Shown one piece after another: positions 6,741 through 14,101 of a stretch of 14,327 nucleotides of DNA. How positions within the stretch are numbered: the first letter of the stretch is position 1; each line of letters starts with the position of its first letter. The notes below the pieces were generated by a model that was not told the DNA's origin, did not search any database, and worked only from the letters and a program-made list of their open reading frames with translations. The translations under genes and the position numbers were made by a program. Source of the stretch: CAITWF01 sp038231575. GTDB taxonomy: Bacteria; Verrucomicrobiota; Verrucomicrobiia; Opitutales; Opitutaceae. The stretch spans positions 1 through 14,327 of the forward strand of contig JBBRLB010000143.1 of the NCBI GenBank assembly GCA_038231575.1. Direction: 5' to 3'.

Positions 6741-9700
6741 ATGAAAGCAAAATTCCCGCCGCTGCGCTCTGCTCTCAGTTCGTCCGCTCTGCTCATCGTC
6801 ACCTTGGCGCAAGGGCAGACGATCGCGCCGGTGCCCTCCGCCGCCCTGAAGGCCACCGATCCGATCATCGAGCTTTCGCCCTTTGTCACGAGCGTCGATT
6901 CGGACAGAGGCTACGTCGCCGCCAGTTCGCTCGCCGGCAGTCGCGTCAACACGCCGCTCAAGGACATCGCCGCGCAGATCGACGTGATGACCCCGGAGTT
7001 CCTCAATGACATCGCGGCGACGAGCATCGACGAAGCGGTCTTGTTCAGCACGAACAATGGCAACCAGACCGAGCAAAACGTCGGGGCCAATGGCAACATC
7101 ACGACCACCCGCGGCACCGGCAATGCCCGGGGCTTCGATTCCTCGTCAACCTCCTCCGATTTCTACGCGACGAATCTTCCGAGCGATCTCTACAACGTCG
7201 AACGCCTCACCGTCGCCAACGGCCCGCAGTCGATTCTCTTCGGCCTCGCCAGCGCGGGCGGGGTGATCGACGTCTCGACCAAGCGCGCGCTCTTCCGCAA
7301 CTCCAGTGAGCTCGGTTTCCGCACCGACCGCGAAGGCTCGCTCCGCGGCACCCTCGATCTCAACCGCGTCTTGCTTCCCAACAAACTCGCGCTCCGGCTG
7401 GCCGCGATGCGCAGCGACGGAAAAAGCTACGTCGAAGACGCGTTCAACCGGCAGGCGCGCGTGTTTGGCGCCCTCACTTGGAGGATCACGTCGACGACCA
7501 CCCTGCGCCTCAACGCGGAAAAAATCGACCAGCACGCCTCCAACGCCAGCAACTTCATCGCCCAAGACTACCTCAGCCCGTGGATCGCGGCGGGCAAACC
7601 TCTATACGACAACTCGGCGGGCAATGCGTCGATCACCGCCGCCGCCTTTCCGCTGCTGAATCGCAACACGAACGCGCTCCGCGTGTTTGCCTACGGCACC
7701 GGCTCACCGTCCGTGCTCGTCTGGAACGGCTCCGGCATCACCCGTGGCCCGCATCAGTTGGCGGGCGCGGTCGACACGCGCGACGGCTCGCTGCTCGACA
7801 ACACGATCTTCCCCACGGACCGCGACGTCCGCGTCGGCGGGCGGATCAACAATCTCCACGGCCAAGTGCTGCGCGGGGCGATCGAACAAAAAATCACGAA
7901 CGATCTCTTTGTGGAATTTGGTTTCAACTACGAGGCGGTGTCCGAGCTGCGCGGCGGTCCCTTCGACCGGGCCGAGTCGATCAATATTTTTGCCGACCCG
8001 AATCACTTTCTTCCGGGCGGCACCGCGACCGCGCGCCAGACCGCACTCAACCCGAATTCCGGCCGGCTCTACATCGAATCGTTCCCGTCGGGCACGGAGC
8101 TGCGCAACGTCACCAAGGAAGCGCGCCTGACAACGTCCTACGAATTCGATTTCGCCAAGCACGCCACCGGGAACGCGCGCGGGCTGGGTCGCCATCGCCT
8201 TGCCGCGCTGGCGTCGGTGCGCATCGACGAGGACCGCTCGCAGGATTCCCGCGCCATGGTGCTCGGCAATCCGTCCTTCGCGACGGGGGATCTGCTCAAC
8301 AACAGCCGCTTGCCTCGCGCCCGCTACTACGTCGATCCCGCCACCGGGTCGTTCACCGCGCGCGCCTTGCCCGGAGCGGGTGGCGACACCGGGATGTTCG
8401 GCCCATGGACCTTCACCGATTCTGTCCGCAACGAGACGTTTCAAGCGACGATGTTCGATCATCCCGCGGGCCGCTCGTCGGCGACGGGCGGTTCGCGCAA
8501 GGACGTCACGTCCGGCCTGCTCGCTGTGCAGAGTTTTTTCCTGAAAGACCGTCTCAACGTTTTCGCGGGCCGTCGCATCGACCAGTTCAAGAGTTACCTG
8601 ATCGCGCCGAGCGCGCTCGAGCGCGGCGATCGCGTGACTCCGGGAGATCGGCAAGGACTGTATTTGCCGCTTTCGCGCGCCGCCTTCGACAAGACGCCCG
8701 CGCTCGATGACAGCACCGCCACCTACTCCTACGGCGCGGTGCTCCACGCCACGCGTCAGATCTCGCTCTTCGGCAGCCGCTCCAACAACACCGCGCTGCC
8801 CCCGGGTTTTCTTGATCCCAACAACCAGCAATTGCCCGGCGTCGCGAGCAAGGGCCATGACGTTGGCTTCAGTCTGGCGCTCCGGGACGACTCGATTTCG
8901 CTGCGGGTTAATTTTTACGAGCAGGACCAGCAATTCAATATCAGTGACGCCAAGGAAGTGCGGCAGGCTGCCGCCGTGATCGAGGAACGCCTGCGCGGCA
9001 CGGATCGGCCCGCCGGCATCGCCAACGTGCCAGCCGATGGTTATGATCCCGTCACGCGCGGCGACGTCTATCGCTCGGTCGCGAGCAAGTTGGGCCAGGG
9101 CACCGATGTGACGCTCGTGGCTCGCCTCACCGGCAATTGGGATCTGCGTCTGGCCGGTGGCCGGCAGCAGACGTTGGTGTCCAACAAGGCCCGCGACTTC
9201 GCGGAATGGTCGGCGCGCCGACTACCGGTTTGGCAGCAGTTCGGCGGGCTCGGTTGGGACAAGGTCGCCATCTCAACGACCGATCCGCGCACCGTGCACC
9301 AGTATTACGACGAGGCCCTCGCCGCCGAAGCGGCGCGCCAACGTCTGCGCGACAACCTCCCGCGTTTCCGGCAGCGCGAATGGCGGGCGAGTTTGTTTTC
9401 CAATTACCGGGTCACCGAAGGCAAGCTCAAGGGCCTGAACGTGGGCGGCGGAGTCCGCTGGCTGAGCCACACCATGATCGGGCTGAAACAAACGACCTAT
9501 CCCGATGGCACGAGTGGCGACGATGTTACCCGGCCGATCTTCGGTCCTGCCCGCATTGCGGTGGATGCATTGTTCGGCTACAGCGGAAAAACGTCGATCG
9601 TGGCCGGCCACAAAGTGGGCTGGAAAGTTCAGCTCAACGTTCGCAACCTCCTCGACGAACATCCCCTCGAGGAACTTCGCGCCAACCTCGGCGGCGGCGT

Positions 9701-9761
9701 CCTCGACTGGGGCCGCACCGAGCCGCGCCAGATGGTGCTCAGCACGACATTCGCCTTCTAA
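6741..9761 (+). CDS. TonB-dependent receptor, siderophore-receptor-like plug (paralogue 2 of tandem pair)
   Basis: A 1006-residue TBDR. The reading frame is open from 6642, inside the preceding gene, but ATG 6741 is chosen because it begins a good signal peptide (MKAKFPPLRSALSSSALLIV..., cleavage near residue 23-25) and leaves a 44-base gap; an upstream start would add 33 residues with no signal-peptide character. Residues 43-58 carry IELSPFVTSVDSDRGY, the presumed TonB-contact segment. The plug is at about 68-183, with NVERLTVANGPQSILFGLAS followed by AGGVIDVSTKRAL. The barrel ends QMVLSTTFAF. Compared with its twin, the plug loop after TNNG is rewritten (NQTEQNVGANGNI against GPNDQNTGPNAGI), as are loops near YDEALAAEAARQRL and DEHPLEEL. 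The two may bind related but different ligands. It is followed nine bases later by the GH43 gene. Confidence 0.92.
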   Translation: MKAKFPPLRSALSSSALLIVTLAQGQTIAPVPSAALKATDPIIELSPFVTSVDSDRGYVAASSLAGSRVNTPLKDIAAQIDVMTPEFLNDIAATSIDEAVLFSTNNGNQTEQNVGANGNITTTRGTGNARGFDSSSTSSDFYATNLPSDLYNVERLTVANGPQSILFGLASAGGVIDVSTKRALFRNSSELGFRTDREGSLRGTLDLNRVLLPNKLALRLAAMRSDGKSYVEDAFNRQARVFGALTWRITSTTTLRLNAEKIDQHASNASNFIAQDYLSPWIAAGKPLYDNSAGNASITAAAFPLLNRNTNALRVFAYGTGSPSVLVWNGSGITRGPHQLAGAVDTRDGSLLDNTIFPTDRDVRVGGRINNLHGQVLRGAIEQKITNDLFVEFGFNYEAVSELRGGPFDRAESINIFADPNHFLPGGTATARQTALNPNSGRLYIESFPSGTELRNVTKEARLTTSYEFDFAKHATGNARGLGRHRLAALASVRIDEDRSQDSRAMVLGNPSFATGDLLNNSRLPRARYYVDPATGSFTARALPGAGGDTGMFGPWTFTDSVRNETFQATMFDHPAGRSSATGGSRKDVTSGLLAVQSFFLKDRLNVFAGRRIDQFKSYLIAPSALERGDRVTPGDRQGLYLPLSRAAFDKTPALDDSTATYSYGAVLHATRQISLFGSRSNNTALPPGFLDPNNQQLPGVASKGHDVGFSLALRDDSISLRVNFYEQDQQFNISDAKEVRQAAAVIEERLRGTDRPAGIANVPADGYDPVTRGDVYRSVASKLGQGTDVTLVARLTGNWDLRLAGGRQQTLVSNKARDFAEWSARRLPVWQQFGGLGWDKVAISTTDPRTVHQYYDEALAAEAARQRLRDNLPRFRQREWRASLFSNYRVTEGKLKGLNVGGGVRWLSHTMIGLKQTTYPDGTSGDDVTRPIFGPARIAVDALFGYSGKTSIVAGHKVGWKVQLNVRNLLDEHPLEELRANLGGGVLDWGRTEPRQMVLSTTFAF

Positions 9762-9770
9762 TCCCATCAA

Positions 9771-11339
9771 ATGATTTCTCGCACTGTGCTGGGTATGCTC
9801 GTGCTCGCGGCCGGTTCGGTGGTGTCCGCTGCGACGGCTCCGTTCCAATTCGCGAATCCCGTCCGCGCGGGCGACTATCCCGATCCTTCGGTGATTCGCG
9901 TCGGTGCCGACTACTGGGCGACTGCCACTTCGGGCGAGTGGGCGCCGCATTTCCCGCTGCTGCATTCGCGCGATCTGGTGAACTGGGAGGTGAAGGGTTA
10001 CGTGTTTGCGACGGCCCCGGGTTGGGCGAAGGCGAACTTTTGGGCGCCGGAAATCGCGCAGGACCGCGGGAAATTTTTCATTTATTACACCGCGCGCCAG
10101 ATCTCCGACAATCGGCTCGCGGTCGCGGTCGCGACGGCCGATCACCCCGGCGGCCCCTACACGGACCACGGCCCGCTCGTCGCGCAGGAAGCGGGCTCGA
10201 TCGACGCGGTGCCGTTCACCGATGCCACGGGCGTGCGCTGGCTCCTCTGGAAGGAAGATGGCAACAGCCGAAAAACTCCTTCGATCATCTGGATACAACG
10301 TCTCCGGGACGACGGACTCGCCCTCGTCGGCGAGCGCCGGGAAATCCTCCGCAACGACCGCCCGTGGGAAGGTGCCGTCGTGGAGGGAGCGTTTGTCCTG
10401 CGGCGGGGCGGCTACTACTATCTGTTCTACTCGGGAGCCTCGTGCTGCGGTCCCAACTGCAACTACGCCCTCGGCGTCGCTCGCGCCACCGAGATGACTG
10501 GCCCCTGGGAAAAAGCGCCGGCGAATCCCCTCCTCGCCGGCAACGCCGCGTGGCGCTGTCCGGGCCACGGCAGCATCGTCGATGATTCGGACGGCCGTTC
10601 TTGGCTCCTCTACCACGCCCTTACCCATCAGGGTTTCTTAGCGACCGGTCGCGAAATCTTACTCGATGAAGTCGTCTTCGGCTCCGACGGCTGGCCGTCG
10701 ATCAACGGCGGCCGAGGCCCGAGCACCCGCGCCTCCGGCCCCACGGCTGCCGTCGCCCAGGCGGACAGCACGCGATTTCGCGCTGATTTCACGGGCAGCG
10801 GTGAACTCGCTCCCGGCTGGCAATGGCCCCTCGGCCGCCGCCCCGACGCGCGGATCGCGGACGGCGCACTCGTCCTCACGGCCCACGGTGGCGCGGCCTT
10901 GGCGGTGCGCTCGATCACCGGGCCGTCATTCGTCGCGGAGACGTCGGTCGCGACGCGGCGCTTCACGGCCGGTGCGTCGGCGGGCCTCGTCTTACACGGC
11001 GATCCGGACGGTTCTCTCGCCCTCGTGACCGACGGCAAAAAAATCCAGGTATGGAATCAGCGGCGCGGTCAGCGCAGCATCGTGGCCGAGACTGCGGCCG
11101 CAGCGGGCGAATCGATTCGCCTGCGCGTGGCGTGTCTCGATGGGACTCGTTTCCGTTTCGCAGTGCGCAATGGCGACGGCGCGTGGACGGAGCTGACCGG
11201 CGAATCCCCTGCGAGTTTCCTTCCGCCATGGGAGCGCAGCGTGCGCGTGGGCGTCTACGTTTCGGGCACCGACGGTGCGGCCGGCGGTTTCGACTATTTC
11301 TCCTCCACACCCGACGACTCCAAATTATTCACCCCGTGA
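9771..11339 (+). CDS. Secreted GH43-family glycosidase with C-terminal beta-sandwich domain
   Basis: A 522-residue secreted enzyme, signal peptide 1-20 (cleavage after VVSA). Residues about 25-320 form a five-bladed GH43 propeller. Likely catalytic residues are Asp38 in GDYPDPSVIR (base), Asp145 in GSIDAVPF (pKa modulator) and Glu205 in VVEGAFVLRRGGYYYLFYSG (acid). Other family features are FWAPEIAQDRGKFFIYYTA and WRCPGHGSIVDD. After a short linker, residues about 333-510 look like the concanavalin-A-like or DUF1349-type domain often fused to GH43 enzymes (FRADFTGSGELAPGWQWPLG). GH43 members act mainly on alpha-L-arabinofuranosides or beta-D-xylosides in an inverting mechanism; which one cannot be read from sequence. 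A CCGPNC cluster (Cys225, 226, 230) after the acid strand is notable. The gene starts nine bases after the receptor and its stop overlaps the sulfatase start, so it is in the operon. Confidence 0.9.
   Translation: MISRTVLGMLVLAAGSVVSAATAPFQFANPVRAGDYPDPSVIRVGADYWATATSGEWAPHFPLLHSRDLVNWEVKGYVFATAPGWAKANFWAPEIAQDRGKFFIYYTARQISDNRLAVAVATADHPGGPYTDHGPLVAQEAGSIDAVPFTDATGVRWLLWKEDGNSRKTPSIIWIQRLRDDGLALVGERREILRNDRPWEGAVVEGAFVLRRGGYYYLFYSGASCCGPNCNYALGVARATEMTGPWEKAPANPLLAGNAAWRCPGHGSIVDDSDGRSWLLYHALTHQGFLATGREILLDEVVFGSDGWPSINGGRGPSTRASGPTAAVAQADSTRFRADFTGSGELAPGWQWPLGRRPDARIADGALVLTAHGGAALAVRSITGPSFVAETSVATRRFTAGASAGLVLHGDPDGSLALVTDGKKIQVWNQRRGQRSIVAETAAAAGESIRLRVACLDGTRFRFAVRNGDGAWTELTGESPASFLPPWERSVRVGVYVSGTDGAAGGFDYFSSTPDDSKLFTP
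11336..11339 (+). promoter_or_regulatory. GTGA stop/start overlap (GH43 to sulfatase)
   Basis: The TGA ending GH43 (11337-11339) overlaps the GTG beginning the sulfatase (11336-11338). There is no Shine-Dalgarno-like tract upstream (ATTATTCACCCC), so re-initiation by ribosomes finishing GH43 is the likely way the sulfatase is translated. Confidence 0.7.
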
Positions 11340-12739
11340 AATTCCCCCTGCCCTTCACTTGTGCATTTGCGGCGTTTGCGGCTCTGACCGCCACGGCTCA
11401 TGCCGCGACCCCGGTGCCACCCTCGCCCAACGTCGTCATCATTCTCGCCGACGATCTCGGTTTTGCCGACGTCGGGTTCAACGGCGCGAAGGACATCAAG
11501 ACTCCGCAACTCGACCGCCTCGCCGCGACCGGCCTGCGCCTCGATCGCTTCTACGCGTGCCCCGTGTGTTCGCCCACGCGGGCCGGCCTTCTGACGGGAC
11601 GCTGGCCGATTCGTTTCGGCCTGATGAAGGCCGTCATCCCGCCGTGGTCGGACTTCGGCCTGCCGGCTTCGGAAACAATCTTGCCCGAGTTGCTGGCCAC
11701 GGCCGGCTACGAGCGCCGCGGCATGGTCGGCAAGTGGCACCTCGGCCACGCGGCGCGGGCCATGCTCCCGCCGCAACGCGGTTTCACGCACTACTACGGC
11801 CACTACAATGGCGCGATCGATTACTTCACGCACGAGCGCGAGGGCGAGACCGACTGGCACGACCGAGACCGCACCGTGAAGGAGCCGGGGCACGCGACCG
11901 ATCTGGAGGCCCGCGAAGCCGTGAAGTTTATCGAAGGCTCGCCGGCCGGAAAACCGTGGCTGCTCTACGCCGCCTTCACCGCGCCGCACGATCCGCTCCT
12001 GCCGAAACCGGGGGACGTGGCGAAATATCCGCAGCTCACCGGCAAGCGCCGCGACTACGCTGCGCTCGTCGACGGCCTCGATCAGGCCGTCGGTCGCATC
12101 CTCGCTGCCGTCGAGGCGCGGCCCGATGCCGACAACACGCTCATCCTCTTCATGAGCGACAACGGCGGCCTCCTCGCCCACGCCGACAACACGCCGTGGC
12201 GTGACGGCAAGTTTTCAGTTTACGAAGGTGGCATTCACGTCTGCGCCGCGATCCGCTGGCCCGCCGCCGGTCTCGCGGGCGGCGGAAAATCCGACGCGAT
12301 GCTCGGCTACATTGACATCGCCCCGACGGTCCTCCGCGCGGCCGGCGTGGCCTGGCCCCAAGGCGATCGCGCCTTCGACGGCATCGACGCGCTGCCGATT
12401 CTGCAGGGCAAAGCCGCCGCGCTCGAGCGCCCTTGGTTTTCCTACTTTGCGCAGGGCGGGAATCCACCCGGAGCCTCCGTCATCCGCGGCGAGTGGAAAC
12501 TCGTGCATGTCGGCGGGCAGGTGCTCTCCCCTGAAAAAATGGCGAGACAAGAACTCTATCACCTCAGCACCGACCCAAAGGAACAGCACAATGTCGCCGC
12601 CGACCACCCGGACGTGGTGCGCGAGCTCGCTCAACTCCTCGCGGGCTTCGGCACGCTGCAACGCGGAGAGGGCGTCGCTGAATACGGCGATGGCCGCCAG
12701 GGTTTCAAGGCGCCCAAAGACTGGATCATCAAGCAATGA
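11336..12739 (+). CDS. Secreted family-S1 sulfatase (arylsulfatase-type, CSPTR)
   Basis: A 467-residue sulfatase hydrolysing sulfate esters, probably in the periplasm or outside the cell. GTG 11336 is chosen as start because it immediately yields a signal peptide (cleavage after TATAHA, residue 23) and overlaps the GH43 stop by four bases; no ATG lies between it and the mature protein, and the frame further upstream is a shadow of GH43. Metal ligands are Asp39-Asp40 in IILADDLGFADVG and Asp275-Asn276 in LFMSDNGG. The formylglycine site is Cys78 in VCSPTRAGLLTGRW, with Arg82. Lys133/His135 (VGKWHLGH), His218 (TAPHDP) and Lys292 (TPWRDGKFSVYEGGIHV) complete the usual S1 active site. The GFTHYYGHYNGAIDYFTH segment resembles arylsulfatase-B-like members. 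All key residues are present. The substrate is unknown; a maturase to make formylglycine is not in the window. Confidence 0.92.
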   Translation: MKFPLPFTCAFAAFAALTATAHAATPVPPSPNVVIILADDLGFADVGFNGAKDIKTPQLDRLAATGLRLDRFYACPVCSPTRAGLLTGRWPIRFGLMKAVIPPWSDFGLPASETILPELLATAGYERRGMVGKWHLGHAARAMLPPQRGFTHYYGHYNGAIDYFTHEREGETDWHDRDRTVKEPGHATDLEAREAVKFIEGSPAGKPWLLYAAFTAPHDPLLPKPGDVAKYPQLTGKRRDYAALVDGLDQAVGRILAAVEARPDADNTLILFMSDNGGLLAHADNTPWRDGKFSVYEGGIHVCAAIRWPAAGLAGGGKSDAMLGYIDIAPTVLRAAGVAWPQGDRAFDGIDALPILQGKAAALERPWFSYFAQGGNPPGASVIRGEWKLVHVGGQVLSPEKMARQELYHLSTDPKEQHNVAADHPDVVRELAQLLAGFGTLQRGEGVAEYGDGRQGFKAPKDWIIKQ

Positions 12740-12757
12740 CCTGAACGATTTCCCCTC

Positions 12758-14101
12758 ATGAAATTAATCAACCTGCTTCGTTTCTTGACCACCACGGTCG
12801 CCACCGCGGCGTCGCTCTCGGCCGCACCGGCGGCCAGCCGGCCGAACGTTATTGTGATCCTCGCCGACGACATGGGGCTGGGCGACCTCGGCTGCTACGG
12901 TGGCACGCAGGCGCCGACGCCGCGCATCGACCGGCTCGCGCGTGAGGGCACGCGGTTCACGCAGTATTATTCGACCGCGCCGATCTGCTCGGCGTCGCGC
13001 TGCGGCATCATCACGGGGATGTATCCCGCGCGCTGGCGCATCACGAGTTTCCTCCACGAGCGAGTCGAGAACGCGAAGTGCGAACAGGATGACTTTCTCG
13101 ATCCGCGCGCGCCCTCGCTCCCGCGACTGATGCAGGCGGCGGGCTACGCCACGGCCCACATCGGCAAGTGGCACCTCGGCGGCGGACGCGACGTGACCGA
13201 GGCGCCGAAGTTCGCCGCCTACGGTTACGACGAAGGCGTCGGCACCTACGAGAGCCCCGAGCCGCATCCCGACATCACGGCGACGAACTGGATTTGGTCG
13301 CCGCAGGACAAAGTGAAGCGTTGGAACCGCACGGCGTTCTTCGTCGACAAGACCCTCGACTTTCTCGACCGCCACCGCGACGGCCCGTGCTTCGTGAATC
13401 TCTGGCCCGACGACGTGCACACGCCTTGGGTGCCCGACGATGTATCCGATAAAAAGGACTTGCCGAAAAACTTTCACCCGGTGCTGGCCGAGTTTGACCA
13501 GCAAATCGGCCGCTTGCTCGACGGTCTGAAGGCGCGCGGTCTCGAGGAAAACACCCTCGTTGTTTTCACGAGCGATAACGGCCCGCTGCCGAGTTTCAAC
13601 GGTGCACGCTCCGGCGGCTTTCGCGGTAACAAGCTCGCGCTCTACGAAGGCGGCATCCGTATGCCCTTCATCGTGCGCTGGCCCGGCCGCGTGCCCGCCG
13701 GACGCGTCGAGGACCACTCGGTGCTCGTGGCGACGGACCTATTGCCGACGATCGTGGCGCTGGCCGGCGCAAAATTTCCTACCACCCATACCCTCGATGG
13801 TTTGGATGTCTCCGCCATCTGGCGCGGCGGCATGCGGGAGAAACGCGGTCCAGTGTTTTGGGAATATGGCCGCAACGGCGGCGACGCCTTCAAGTTCGGC
13901 CCCGACCCCAGCCCGACGCTGGCGGTGCGCCGCGACAACTGGAAGCTCCTCATCAATCCCGACGGCTCGCGCCCGGAACTCTACGACCTCGCGACCGACA
14001 TCAAGGAAGCCAACAACCTCGCCGCTGCTAAACCCGAGACCGTGCGCGACCTGAAACAACTCGTCATGGAGTGGCGCGCGACGTGGCCATCAAAGAAATG
14101 A
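12758..14101 (+). CDS. Secreted family-S1 sulfatase (CSASR type)
   Basis: A 447-residue sulfatase beginning 18 bases after the first. The signal peptide covers residues 1 to about 23-26 (cleavage near SLSAAPAA). Active-site elements are all visible: Asp37-Asp38 (VILADDMGLGDLG), formylglycine Cys77 with Arg81 (ICSASRCGIITGMYP), Lys137/His139 (HIGKWHLGGGRDV), His221 (WPDDVHTPW), Asp273-Asn274 (FTSDNGP) and Lys292 (RGNKLALYEGGIRMP). It differs clearly from its neighbour: an Ala in the third motif position rather than Pro, the segment FLDPRAPSLPRLMQAAGY and the GGGRDV run. It is therefore a different S1 subfamily, not a recent duplicate, and probably removes a different sulfate group. The C-terminal subdomain (LAVRRDNWKLLINPDG, ELYDLATDIKEANNLA) is the usual S1 form. 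Its TGA overlaps the next start. Confidence 0.92.
   Translation: MKLINLLRFLTTTVATAASLSAAPAASRPNVIVILADDMGLGDLGCYGGTQAPTPRIDRLAREGTRFTQYYSTAPICSASRCGIITGMYPARWRITSFLHERVENAKCEQDDFLDPRAPSLPRLMQAAGYATAHIGKWHLGGGRDVTEAPKFAAYGYDEGVGTYESPEPHPDITATNWIWSPQDKVKRWNRTAFFVDKTLDFLDRHRDGPCFVNLWPDDVHTPWVPDDVSDKKDLPKNFHPVLAEFDQQIGRLLDGLKARGLEENTLVVFTSDNGPLPSFNGARSGGFRGNKLALYEGGIRMPFIVRWPGRVPAGRVEDHSVLVATDLLPTIVALAGAKFPTTHTLDGLDVSAIWRGGMREKRGPVFWEYGRNGGDAFKFGPDPSPTLAVRRDNWKLLINPDGSRPELYDLATDIKEANNLAAAKPETVRDLKQLVMEWRATWPSKK
14098..14101 (+). promoter_or_regulatory. ATGA stop/start overlap between second and third sulfatase
   Basis: ATG 14098-14100 of the third sulfatase overlaps the TGA at 14099-14101 ending the second. 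This is the classic arrangement for translational coupling and mirrors the GTGA overlap at 11336. Confidence 0.75.

Larger units (their letters stand above)
3670..9761 (+). repeat. Tandem gene duplication of the siderophore-like TBDR
   Basis: The two adjacent receptor genes (1008 and 1006 residues) align almost without gaps from the LSPFVT segment to the C-terminus, by eye at roughly three quarters identity. At DNA level there are long identical runs, for example 45 bases shared exactly between 3877-3921 and 6942-6986, and near-identical stretches around 5410-5450 and 8470-8510. Signal peptides and linkers differ freely. Differences cluster in the plug segment around residues 108-140 and in several presumed barrel loops. 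The pattern is that of an in-place duplication followed by divergence, possibly with local gene conversion (inference). Confidence 0.85.

Noticed and set aside
10823..11335. Upstream start for the first sulfatase
   Set aside because: The extra 171 residues are an out-of-frame reading of GH43 (Arg-rich). GTG 11336 gives an immediate signal peptide and a GTGA overlap.
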